Position numbers and translations under genes: made by a program. Positions 44,489 to 55,974 of a stretch of 64,000 nt of DNA are shown piece after piece; position 1 is the stretch's first letter; each line of letters opens with the position of its first letter. A model generated the notes under the pieces. That model was not told the DNA's origin. It ran no database searches and was given only the letters and a program-made list of their open reading frames with translations. The stretch is from Sorghum bicolor (taxonomy: Eukaryota; Streptophyta; Magnoliopsida; Poales; Poaceae). The stretch is taken from positions 13,167,894 to 13,231,893 of the forward strand of contig NC_012873.2 of the NCBI RefSeq assembly GCF_000003195.3, given 5' to 3'.

Positions 44489-47243
44489 TGTAACACCCAA
44501 AATTTGATTTTCAAATAATAGGAATTAAATTGATTTATTTAAGTAATTTTTGTGAGCATTTGAATCTAGCAAATAAATTATTTTGTGAAAATTAAAATTC
44601 ATCATAAGGGTAGCAACACGCTTTCATGCTGGGAATATCATTTATTTTGTTTTGTTGTTTCTGTTTTTATCTCATTGTTTATGTTCAAAATTCTCTTTGG
44701 AAAAGATTTGCAAAAGGAGATAAAAAGAAAAAAAACCCCAGCCAACCCCCTGGGCCTAATCCCTTTCCCCGGCCCAGCTCCCCTCTTCCCCCCCTTCTCT
44801 TTTCTTCCCCTTGCGCGCGGCCCAACCGGCCCAGCTCCCTGCGCGCAGACTTCCCTCCTCCTCCTTCTCTTTTCGCTGACAATCGGGCCCCACGTGGCAG
44901 CGCCCTTCCCCCCTTTCCTTTCTTCTCCCTTGCGCTAGTTTCCGATCAGGAATACCAGGGAGGAAACCGATCCCGGAATCCTCGCGATCTTCTCGTCCAC
45001 GCGCAAAACCGAGTCCTATTCAGCAGAGACTCGGCCCCGCATCTCCCTTTTCCGCGTCCAAGCCGCGAAACCAAGCCCTAGCAGCCGCCTTTGCTGAAGT
45101 TTTTGGATCTCGCCGAGTGAAACTCGACCCGCCGCCGCGGAGAGCCCTCCTTGCTCCCTCTCGGGCTTAGCCAAGTGCGTTTTCGTGCTCGCGGTGAGCC
45201 CCTCCTCCGCCCGGTGCCTTCTTTTCGTTCTCTAGCGCTCGGAATCGAGGAACTGGTGATCTCCGGCGAGCTCCCCGCGGCCATCAATGGCGCCGCCGCG
45301 CCGGGAGACTCCCTGGCGGCCGGCCCGCCGCCGCTGGCGCCCTTGATGGACTCAGAACCGTCGGATCCAAGATCAAGGGCCAGGATTAGAAGATACCCCT
45401 TCGGGGGGTATTTTTTTCTTAAGAGCCCCTGGATTTCTTCAGTTTTAAACCCGCAGTCCAAGACGTATCCTTGTTTTACGCTTTCCAGACTTAAAAGCGT
45501 ACTCCTGTTCGCTGAGTTTAGAAATACGCTTTTAGATATTTACAGAACTGCCACTGAAATGGTTTTGCTCATAAAATACTCATTTTAAATCCAATTTGAC
45601 CCATTCGAATTTCATTAGGTTCGTATTTATGAGCTTTACGTGTTAAAAATATTTATTCACTGTTTTGAAACTTTTTAATTTCCTGGTACTATTTAATTAA
45701 TTATTTCTCTATAGGAAATCTGGGAAAATTCATATCTTCTACGTTTTAAATCCGATTTTCGTGAACTTTACGTTTGTGTGATCGTAGCAATGCGTAGAAT
45801 ATTTTGATAAACTTTTATATTTGTTTTACCACTGTTTGGTGTATTGTTCTAATTATATCTTGTTTGCTTCGTGTATGATTGTCTACATTGGATTGCGTGT
45901 TGTTGATTGATGATTGGGATTAGACGGTGAGCCGTACGTTGGTGCTCAAGATCAAGCATTTGAAGACCAGCAGGCTCGGGAGAGCTTTGATCAAGACAAG
46001 TATAACTTGGGATCATCCTTGTTACCTATACACAATTAATACAATATATATCATATGCATGCTTCCACCTTGATGACCTTAGTAAAATCATAGATGATTG
46101 TTATCCTGAATTCCTTGTTACCTATTTGGTTATGCATTTGGATAGTTCTTGCTAGTGCTTGATTATTAATCCATGATCTTGTAACATGAATATTTGAATA
46201 TACAATAAACAATAAAATAAGCTTTCTAGCAACTTGAATATAAAGGGTGGAAAGAACTCTGGCTTTTGCTGGATTGATCTTGACCCTCCATAAGGACTTA
46301 TCCCTTGGCAAAAGCTGGGACAACTCGTACAACCATGAGGGCTATATGGCTCTGGCTTTAGTCAAGTATGAGTAAGCTTTTCTAGCTTGTTAGAGGTTAC
46401 CCGAAAGGGCAGAGGGGCTGAACCGTTTTGGGTATAGTGCGAGCCCCTGTCCTTATGTGTATAGGCTGCGCGTCATTGTGCCATTTGGAAGGGGGGTATC
46501 TATATCTGCGCGCAAAGGAAACCTTGCGGCCCTAACATGTTGGACGAACCTTTGAAAGACTTCATAGTGAACCCTGCCGACCTTCCTTGGTAGTGGGTTA
46601 AGAGGCTGATCACCTCGGGCGAAAGGGTAAATCACGACTCATGGGTAAAGATGTACAACCTCTGTAGAGTGTTAAATCTGGTATACTAGCCGTGCCCACG
46701 GATACGGGCGGCTCGGAAAACTGACGGAATAGATGGACACTGATGAACATGATTAATGATGATAAATAATGGTTTATTATGTTGTTTATATATGTTATTC
46801 TTAAATTCTTGTATACATTGATCATGTGGTTATGGGATTTACTATGCTACCTTGACATTTGCTATCCAATGATAAATATGCTATCTACATATAAAAGCTA
46901 AATGCAGTCAAACCAGTGTCAGCTTATTGAGCCTCATGAACCCCTGGTTATACTTGTTGAGTACGATATGTGCTCACTCTTGCAATTTCCCCACACCTCA
47001 GGAGAAGTTTTGGGCTTGTGATCAACCAGTCAGTTGGATCCTGTGGAGAGAAGTTAATACCCAAAGTTTAGAGTTGTCTATCCGCTGTTTGATGCTAAAG
47101 GTTATCTCTTTTATATTATGTACGTTATATATTTATGCATTGTCTTTTGATATTACCCCTTATTTGTAGCTATATGTGAGATTTGATCCCTAAAACTCAC
47201 ATATGGTGCATATCTGGTTTTGTTCTTAAAATCGGGTATTACA
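44489..47243 (+). mobile_element. 2.75-kb solo LTR, gypsy chromovirus (Tekay/Del)-like
   Basis: Starts TGTAACACCCAAAATTTG and ends ATCGGGTATTACA, with a perfect ATTTA duplication. No internal region or second LTR is present. Long LTRs with TGTAACACCC...TTACA ends are typical of Tekay/Del elements. It contains a GC-rich leader-like block (44730-45400) whose open frames on both strands I do not regard as genes, and later AT-rich sequence. A solo LTR arises by recombination between the two LTRs of a full element. The orientation is a guess from the CCCC/GGG end pattern. Confidence 0.82.
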
Positions 47244-47248
47244 ATTTA
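47244..47248. repeat. 5-bp target duplication of solo LTR, right copy
   Basis: ATTTA, identical to 44484-44488. Confidence 0.88.
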
Positions 47249-49474
47249 CTTGCCCAGTTATCCTCATCATTGATAGTTAAAACTTCAATCATATAGAAGT
47301 TTATTTTGAGACCAGCCATCATTTCATACATATATAGTAAAGGCTTCATATTTCTTGCTCCTTGTATATTATGTATCAGACGGATTATAATATCATCATC
47401 ATATTGTAAGACAACCACCCCTTTATCAATGATATGATCAGCCAAACTAGTGAGTAAATCATTTTTTTTTGCTTTATGAATCATCCTAGACAAACCATCT
47501 GCTACAAAATTAAAAATTAGGGGGGATAGAGGATCACCCTGTCTAACTCCTTTAAAACTTTTGATGTATGGTCCCACCAAATTATTCAATTTCACACTTA
47601 CAGTTCCTCTAGATACCACTTTCTCAATCCAATGACACCACTTATTATCAAAGCCTCTGGTTGTTAAACATTCAAACAAAAACTTCCATTTGACCTTATC
47701 AAATGCTTTTTCAAAGTTCAATTTAAGAATTACCCCCCATTTGTTTCCTTCTTTTGGTTTCATGCAGAATTTCATGTAACATCATCACTCCATTCATAAT
47801 ATTCCTCTCTTTCATGAAAGCAGTTTGATTTTGATGAATCAACTTATCAGCCACTTTCTCAAATCTCAATGTTAAAGTTTTGGTGACAAGTTTGTAGAGA
47901 TAGTTCAATAGGCAAATGGGTCTGAATTGCTGTATTTTTGAATCTTCAGATACTTTGGGTAATAAAGTGATGATTCCATAGTTAATTCTTGATATATCAA
48001 TTGTATCATCATAAAACTCCTCAAAAAGCTTCACAACATCTGTTTTAACAATACTCCAACATGCTTGAAAGAATTCAATTGGAATTTTATCAGCTCCAGC
48101 TGCTTTGTTTTCTTCCATTTGGAAAAGAGCTTCTTTAATTTCTAACTCAGAAAAAGGTCTTGTCAACATCTGATTCTCTTCTTCAGATACTTGTTCTAAT
48201 TCTCCCCATAAACTTGGGTCTATATGAATATTATGATGATCAGCAGGTCCAAACAACTCAGTATAGTATTCAGTAGCATGATTTAACAAATTCTCATCTC
48301 CTTCAATAACATGACCATCACTCTCAAGAAAAAGAACATTATTCTTTCTTTTCCTACCATTAGCAATACTATGAAAGTATTTGGTATTATTGTCACCTTT
48401 CAACAACCATTGTTCATGACATCTATTTATCCAGTAAGTTTCCTCTTGATCTAACAAGTGTAAGGACTCCTTAATCAGCTGCATTTTTTTCTCATACTTG
48501 ACTAGCAGATAGATCACCCAAATCTTCTAAAGATTCCAAATCTATCAATTTTTCACTAATAAGTTTCCTTTGTTTTCTCAACTCTCCCTATAGACTAAAG
48601 CCCCATCCTTTAAAATATTGTTTAATCAATTTTAATTTATGTTGTATCTTATCTAAAGAAGTTCTAGTATTGCAAGGTTTGGACCAAATCTTCTCCACAG
48701 CCTCAAGGATATCTGGATTATGTAACCAACTAAGCTCAAATTTAAATTGAATTGGAATCTTGGGTTTTTGCAAACCAGAAGATATAACTAAAGGATTATG
48801 ATCAGAAATTTCTCTAGGAAGTTTTTTCACTATAACTGTGGGAAACATCTCTTCCTAGTCTTTAGATACTAGAACTCTGTCCAGTTTTTCTAATGTGGGA
48901 TCCTCCTGGTTATTAGACCAAGTGAACAAACCTCCAGTCATTACAATTTCTTTCAACTCATAGAAACCAATCAAGGAATTGAACAAGCTAGAAAATCTAT
49001 TGAGTCCATGAGGCTTATTTCTTTCATTTGCATATCTCAAAATATTAAAATCACCCCCACTAATAATAGGTTCAACATTTCTAGAACAAAAGAAAGAGAG
49101 CTCAGCCAAAAATTCCATTTTATTATCATCCTCAGGAGCACCATGTACTATTAATAGGTTCCATTTCTGTTTTAACTGTTTATCCCAAAGGTTAACTTGT
49201 ATCATATATTTGCCTTCCTGAAAAGAACCAACATCATACAACTCAATTCTAACGCCAACAAGGATGCCACCTGACTTCCCATTTGATGAATTATATAACC
49301 ACAAATAATCATCATTATAGTCAAATTTCCAAAGCAATTTTTTCTCACAATCCTGAATCATAGTTTCCTGGAGACCAATAAAATGGAAACAGTACTAACA
49401 GATAAGATCTTTCAGAAAAGTAGAGACTCCTTTTTTTCTCAGACCTCTACAATTCCAAATCAATCCTTGTATAT

Positions 49475-51954
49475 TCATTTTTTAACTTTTTTGTTTTGTT
49501 TAAGTAAAGTAGCTTTACCAGGCTTTTTTCCTTTTTTAATATGTGCACTAGGATTTTCCTGTATGTTTTTCTTGTCTTTAGTCATTGAAGACAGCATTAT
49601 ATTTCTCCTTCTTTCCCTTTTTTTCCTAGATTCAACCAAAATGAAATCTTCTATTTCAGAAGAGTCATCTTTGTGCCATTCAATGGCTAAAAAATCACTT
49701 TCCTCATGGCCCCCCTCAACTGATTTAGTTTGAGGATTCTTATTCTGACATATTTGTTTATGATAAAGATCATCTTTTACTTTTTCTAGGTCTTTAATCG
49801 AATTAAAAGTATCAAAATCATCCTCTTCTACTACAATACCCATGCAAGAAGTAATAGCAGAATTATCTTCATTTGGTAAATCAAAGAATGAATTATAGTT
49901 TGATGAATTACCTTCAAGGTTTGCTTTCTGAGCCCTCTTGTCAACCTTCTCCATAATGTTGAGAGTTGTATCTTTCTTGAGCCTCTCACTTGTCCTTCTT
50001 TCTTGAACTTGATTAGCAGCAATATCAATTTCCATCATGTGTTTAAGTTGAACAGGAACATCATCACCTGGCAACACTTTCTTGAGTTGTTATAATAGTA
50101 TCATCAGGTATGAAAATCTCAGGAGAACAAGCAGAATGAGAAGCTTTCTCAATATTTATAGGTCCATCATCCTCAGTGATACCAGCCAATACATCCTTAG
50201 TTGAATCTTTAGTGTTCACAACATTGATCTCATTCATAAACCAAACTTGTTTAGAAGGTTCACCTAGTGCTTGCTTGGATGTTTGACCTTTAGTTTCCAG
50301 ACCAGCCAACATAGATAATTTGATAGCAAAAGAGTCATTGTCAGAATCAGAGTCTTCAAAATTGTCAGGAATGTGAACCCTTTCATCATCATCATTACTG
50401 ACATTCTTTTTGTAAGTTTTCTGAGCATCTCCCATCAGTTTGGAGGAAGCCTTGCTTGTTGTATCCATTTTGGAAGGAGCAGACCAGCACACCACCTGTT
50501 TACTGCCTTCTTTCACATTTTTTTTAGATTGAATTGATTCATCCTGCACTGAAGTGTCTCTATTATCATGATTTCTATCATCATCTTGATCAGATTTGTT
50601 TCTCTTAGCAGGGGGGTATATCAGGATCACCCACCATAATCCCACTTCTTAGAACTTTAGATCCATTGTCTAAACCAACTTCTCTTTCCAAACCAAAAAC
50701 AATAAGATATATCCCCAAAAAGCTTTCAGCAGATTTAGGCACCCTTGTCACATCTCTACAAGCAATCCTGAGCCTCACATAATCATATCTATATCTTGAC
50801 CCTTCATCAATTTCAACTACTTTCCCAACTAATCCACCAACCTTGGTCAATGTTAGAATGGATCTTTGATCAGCACGAATACCAGAGACCCTGAACCAAG
50901 CAGTTTATAGCACACCTTTGGCCCCCACAGCAAGAGACCAAGCTTCTATCTTAATTTGAACATCATTTTTTAGAGTAAGATTCATTATACGACTCCACTC
51001 ATTAATCATTTTAGCAGTTGGAAATCTAAGCAAGAATTTACTGTCAGCTATAGGACGAGCTTTCTAACGCCATGCATCAGCACCAATCAGATTCATGAAC
51101 TCAAACTCAATATTCTTTGCATTAGCAGTACCACTAGTCACAGTAATAACAGCAGTGCTACCTTTTTCTAAAGCCACCCTAGGATCAATGCATTCTTCAA
51201 CATAAAAGAAACTATGTTCTTCCACTTGGGTAGCACATAATTCAGGACCATAGTTCCAAGGGAGGCATTTTTTGCATTCAAAAGTACTATGATTATAAAA
51301 ACCACATATCTCACATAGAACCCTATGACAATCCTTAGCAGTATGATTAGAAAGACCACATCTATCACACATAACATTGTACTGGTCATCAGAATGAGAA
51401 GATTCCTAAAAAATAGAGGTATTTTTTGTACCTTCACTCTTCTGGTGATCATTTTTCATTGTTGTCTCAGCCCCTTTGGGTGCCCACTTATCTTGTTTAT
51501 CATCATCAAGAGGTCTTTTTCCTTCCCACTTAGCCTTGGTCAGGTCTGAATCTTGAGCAACATTGTCAGTCTCCCCACCACTAACAGATTTGTTCTCCAC
51601 CACCTCATCCCTAGCTATCCCTTCATCTTTTCTCTTCCAAGAGTTTTGCCTACCACCAGAACCACCAAAACCTCTTCCCTACCCACCTCCCCCAGATCCA
51701 CCGCGACCGTAATCAAACCCACCATGATCCTGCCCAAAGCCACTGCGATTGTAGCCTGAACCCCCTCTACCACCGCGACCTTGAGCAAAACTTCCTCGAT
51801 CTGGTCCAAATCTCCCACGGCCAGAGCCAAAGCTTCTGGACCGACCATCACCCCGCGACTGCATCTCCACCACAATAGTGGGAGCTGGATTGGCTCGCAC
51901 CACTGCTGCAAAAGATCGAGGTTTCACTCCTTTCCACAGATGTCCTATGAACAT
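49475..51954 (-). pseudogene. LINE ORF1, RNA-binding protein with RGG box and zinc knuckles
   Basis: The start is chosen at MFIGHLWKGVKPRSFAAVV (51954). Residues of about 30-90 are an RGG/GRG-rich box (RGRFGPDRG, QGRGGRGGSGYNR). From 51372 two knuckles follow, CDRCGLSNHTAKDC and CEICGFYNHSTFEC, then a region resembling the DUF4283-type ORF1 domain (51190-50650). The C-terminal part (50640-49475) is acidic and lysine-rich and ends in KKVKK before TGA. It would coat LINE RNA. Several stops and frame changes are seen, so this copy is probably inactive. Confidence 0.75.
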
Positions 51955-52909
51955 GGAGAGATTAGAGGTGGGGGAAGAAGAAGATGGGGTAGGATTAGGG
52001 TTGCCCGCAACAGAGGAGTCCCCCTGATTCAGGTGGGGTATGAAGAGTCACGCAGTGAAAAGAGCCCCATCTCGGGGTCCCTTTTACCCTTATGCCCCTC
52101 CATACTCGGATAAACGCCATGTGGCTTCTTAGAAGGATGTGTCCCTAGGATTCCAGGTACCAACTATACCTTGGGTGGTCTCCGAAACCACCTATCAATC
52201 CCACCATTCCCCTGTTCCCACCCAAATTGATCCCAATTTTTAGAAACTAAATCTTCAGAGCTCACAGTTCTGCGATATGAATTCTAATGTAAACGAATCG
52301 GAGTGTCTCTGATTTTTAGAGTATCAACAGCAACCTCTTCAAAGGGAAATTCACATTTCTTGATTGCAAATCGAATTTTTGGATCATGATCTACAAAAGG
52401 AGGCCCAAATCCTCTTTTCTTCGCCCCAATTCGAATAGAATTTCGAAGTGAAGGAAAATCAGATTCACGAAAATGACTACCTCGTCGCCGTAGAGACGAA
52501 GCCGCCGTGATCAAAGAAGAAGCCCCCTCGCCCGACCCAGAAAGGTACTTAGAAGACGGGGATCCAAACCTGCATGAAGTTCCACCCGTATCCCGATCTG
52601 CCGCAGAGTTTCCCCATCAGTGGAACTCCGATGAGAAGCCCTCACACTTCCCCGTACCTCCTCTCGAACCCTTCAGCTCTGCCGCATAGTTGTCCCATCG
52701 GTGGGACTCCGATGGGGAGCCCTTCCGCTTCTCTGTATTCGCCACCATAGATCCCCTTCCCTCTCTCGATGTAGCTCCACCCGGACCCTTCCTCTCCACC
52801 GTGGAGTTTCCCCGTCGGTGGGGCTCCGGAGAGGAATCCTCACGCTCGTCTAGAGTCACCTCCCCTAGCTCCTCTGCCCTAACTATCATCTCGCGTGTCT
52901 GTTCTTTCC
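51955..52909 (-). other. LINE 5' untranslated region with tandem monomers
   Basis: GC-rich leader of about 950 bp. It contains three imperfect repeats near 52600, 52680 and 52797. Each has GCCGCAGAGTTTCCCCATC-like sequence followed by a GGNACTCCGATGNGGAGCCC-like block. This resembles the promoter monomers at the 5' end of some mammalian L1s, but homology is not implied. Plus-strand frames here are by-products of composition. Confidence 0.55.
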
Positions 52910-52921
52910 ACTTGCTTGCTG
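52910..52921. repeat. 12-bp target duplication of LINE, right copy
   Basis: ACTTGCTTGCTG, identical to 42762-42773. Confidence 0.88.
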
Positions 52922-55900
52922 TCTTGATATGTACTACACAATTTGTCCTTCTCAAATGTGACATCCTTCAAACCTCTTATCAATTGCTTCTTCATCAACT
53001 TCTTGAGTGTGCCCATTCCAACATGAGCTAGCCTTCTATACCATAACCAACCAAGTGAGGTCTTGATGAATAAGCATGTCTTGATTCTACTTCTTTAGAG
53101 GAGAAATCAACAAGATATAAGTTGTTGTGGTGGAAGCCTTTGAATACCATCTCATTGTCATTCTCCTTGGTCACCATCACTTCTTTCTTGTTGAATAGGC
53201 ATTGGAAGCCAAGATCACAAAGTTGTCCAACCAAAAGCAAGTTAAAACTAAGAGATGAGACATAAAGCACATTGGTGATAAAGTTGTCATTTGATATAGT
53301 AATATTTTCTAGACCCTTGACCTTGTCTTTTGAATTGTCACCAAATGTGATCTTCTCTTGATAGTCCACATCTTCATTGAGTGAGGTGAACATCTAGGGA
53401 TATGCGATCATATGTTGAGTGCAACCACTATCAATTACCCAATGTGATCCACCGGTCTTATAGTTCACCTACACACACAAGAGATCAAGCGTAAGTTTTG
53501 TGGACCCACATTTGCTTAGATCCCTTAACCTTCTCCACTAGTGACTTTGGGATCCAAATCTTCTTTGGTCTTTGCTTGTTGGGTGGCCCCATGAAGCTAG
53601 CCTTGACTTTGCCATTCTTATCTTGCCTTACAATGTAGTGAGCATTGAAGGCAAATGGTCTAGCATGCTTGGGCAAAGGGTGCGGTAGTGGTGCTTCACA
53701 CTCATGGGCATAGTGACCTTCTTGTCCACACTCAAAGCATATCTTTGGCTTGGGCTTGCTTGGTTGATCATGAGAGGCTTGAGCTTTTCACTAGCTTGAT
53801 TTCTTGAGCCTTGTAACCAATTCCACTTTTGTTCATCTTTATGACGGTGTTCATGAAAAGCTCACTTTGCAAGTCCTTCCCTCTAGTGAACTTCGCTAGA
53901 CCCTTGGTGAGATGTTCTTTCTCTAGCTTGAGCTTCTTGTTCTCTTGAGTTAGTCTCTTGATGATGGGATCATCCTTACTATCAAGCTCTTCGAAGATAA
54001 AAGACTCATCTTCTTCTTGCTTGTCATACATTAATCCAAGCTTGAGGTACTGGTTCTCTTCCTTGAGCTTCTTGTTCTCATATGCAAGAGCTTTGTCATG
54101 ATCAAGTGTTTCAACCACTATGGTGTTGTGCTTTGTTTGCTCTTGCAACTCTTTCTTGAGCTTCATATTTTCACACTTAATCTTCTTATTCTCTTGCTTC
54201 ATCTTGATAGTGTCATCATAGCTTTCGGCCACTACCACATTTTTTCCTTTGCAACTATCACATTTGCCAATGCTCTCCACAAGTAAGTCATCACAAGAAG
54301 TGGCTACATCAAGCTTAGCAACATGGTTAGTAGCAACATGTGTTTCATTGGTGGCAATATCATAAGCAAGCTCAAGGTTATCATTGTTCACTTTTAGTGT
54401 TGTCAATTCTTCTTTTAACACCCTATGCCTAGCAATGAGCTCATCATGCACAACCTCAAGTTTATCATGTTTTTATTTGAGCTCTTTTAAAGAGAGTTTT
54501 AGCTCCTTGAGTTTGGTGGTCATGATTTCATTTTGATCTCTAAGCTCATCACTAGACTTAAGTTTGGCAAGAAGAGATTCATTTTCATTTTCTAGCTTTT
54601 CATTTTCACCTTTAGTCTTTCTTATGATTTTGGAGTATTTGTTTAGCAAGTTGACTAGCTCATCATAAGAAGGTGACTCAAGTTTACTATCACTTTCACT
54701 ACTCTCATACTCACTTTGTACCTTCCGATCACCTTTGGCCATAAGGCATAGGTGTGTAGAGGATGAGGATGATGGCGATTGTGGTGGAGATGAAGCATCA
54801 ATAGCAATGGCAGCCACCTTCTCATCGTCACTTTCATCACCGGAGTAGACACCACTTGAACTGTCAATGTCGGTGAGCCAATCACCAACAATGTATGCGT
54901 TGCCATTCTTCTTCTTGTGGTACTCTTTCTTCTTGCCACCCTTCTTCTTGAATGACTTCTTGTCATTCTTCTCATCATCACATGAGTCATCTTTATCCTT
55001 GTTCTTCTTCTTGTACTTGTCCTTCTTGGGCTTAGGACATTGATGGGCAAGATGAGCAAGTTCACCACAATTATAGCAATCCATCTCGAAGATGGGCTTT
55101 CTCTTGCACTTGTGAAGAACTTCTTGAGTCTAAGTTGACTCTATTCTTGTTGAGCTTCTTTAGCATCTTGGTGGTTCTCCTCACCATGAGAGCAATGGTG
55201 GCATCATCATCACTCGAAGTTGAGGATTCAACTTTGATCTTCTTGGACTTGCCCTTGAGAGCGACCTTGAGAGCTAAGTCCTTCTTTTCTTTCTTGGATG
55301 ATGAGGAGCTATCTTGGGGGTTGATGTGCATGTACATCTCATAAGCGTTGATCTTCCCCAAAATGGATGTCGGCATGGCGGTTGAGAGATCTCCTTAATG
55401 AAGCACCGTGACTATGTGCCCATATTTGTCAATGGGTAGGACACATAGGATTTTTCTTGCCACATCCACTGGACTCATCTTGTTGAGTCCAAGTCCATTG
55501 AGCTCCTCTACAATCACATTCAAGCTAGAATACATTTCATTAGTATTTTCTTTGGGAAGCATTTCAAATGTATTTAGCTTGTGCATGACAAGATGGAATC
55601 ACTCCTCACGCTCACTCTTGCTTCCCTCATGGAGCGCACAAAGCTCAGTCCATAGTTCATGGGTGGCTTTGTGGTTCCGCAAACGGTTAAACACCTCTTT
55701 GCAAAGACCTTTAAAGATGTGGTTTTTGGCCTTTGCATTCCACTTTTTGTTCTCTTGCTCAAGTGGAGTAAGAGCGGTGTCCTTAGCTGGAGGAGTGAGT
55801 CCTTCGGTCACAGCTTTTAGGCATTTGACATCACGTGCCTCGAGGTATGACTCCAACCGTATTTTCCAATACAAAAAGTCATCACCATCGAACATAGGTG

Positions 55901-55922
55901 GTGGTCCATCCCCGTGAGACAT
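52922..55922 (-). pseudogene. Sirevirus gag, protease and pre-integrase region
   Basis: Read leftward from MSHGDGPPPMFDGDDFLYWK (55922). Gag has LESYLEARDV, a UBN2-type region (WNAKAKNHIFKGLCKEVFNR, LTELCALHEGS-like) and a CCHC knuckle, CYNCGELAHLAHQC, near 55080. A very long Lys/Glu coiled coil follows (54600-53770, for example ENKKLKEENQYLKLGL). A second knuckle-like motif (CFECGQEGHYAHEC) lies near 53730. The protease has DSGCTQHM near 53420. The GAG-pre-integrase segment (RLAHVGMGTLKKL) runs to the LINE duplication. In-frame stops occur near 55595, 55390 and 53395. The large coiled coil and second knuckle are typical of Sirevirus gag. Confidence 0.85.
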
Positions 55923-55959
55923 CTTGCTCTAGGTGGTGAAGCCTAATTTAAGAGCACTT

Positions 55960-55974
55960 GGCTTTGATACCAAT
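55960..55974 (-). promoter_or_regulatory. Primer binding site, initiator tRNA-Met type
   Basis: Complement reads ATTGGTATCAAAGCC directly inside the 5' LTR. TGGTATCA(G/A)AGC is the standard copia primer site. Confidence 0.9.

Larger units (their letters stand above)
43192..49478 (-). pseudogene. LINE ORF2: endonuclease, reverse transcriptase, zf-RVT
   Basis: The start ATG at 49478 begins MNIQGLIWNCRGLRKKG, an apurinic endonuclease N terminus (NCRG), with QETM, SGGDFNILRY and SDHNP later (49360-48780). The reverse transcriptase lies at 48517-47240: RPICLLNYLYK, LNFEKAFDKV, GVRQGDPLSPLIF and YDDD in place of the usual YADD. After the solo LTR the frame resumes at 44488 with GGLGIRDLRKMNISLMMKWW. 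It ends with a zf-RVT domain (CX2C..H, then AVWGIVAFSLGATDVPRNF, WLPHRQKIHAIGIAAICWAI). A TAG near 49395, further stops and a frameshift near 47750 make it nonfunctional. The ORF2 ATG overlaps the ORF1 TGA as ATGA. Confidence 0.87.
42774..52909 (-). mobile_element. Full-length L1-type LINE
   Basis: A non-LTR retrotransposon read leftward. It starts near 52909 with a repeat-bearing 5' untranslated region. ORF1 has an RGG box and zinc knuckles; ORF2 has endonuclease, reverse transcriptase and zf-RVT domains. The 3' end is a short A run (complement of GCTTTTTT at 42774-42781). A 12-bp target duplication flanks it. It carries a 2.75-kb solo LTR in ORF2; without this the LINE is about 7.4 kb. Having both ends and a 5' UTR is notable, because most LINE copies are 5'-truncated. 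Confidence 0.88.

Noticed and set aside
44585..45590. Several 100-150-residue frames in the solo LTR
   Set aside because: They lie in a GC-rich leader-type part of a long LTR, are open on both strands and show no domain.
50000..52900. Plus-strand frames opposite LINE ORF1 and its 5' UTR
   Set aside because: The minus strand carries recognisable zinc knuckles and an RGG box; the plus frames have no motif.
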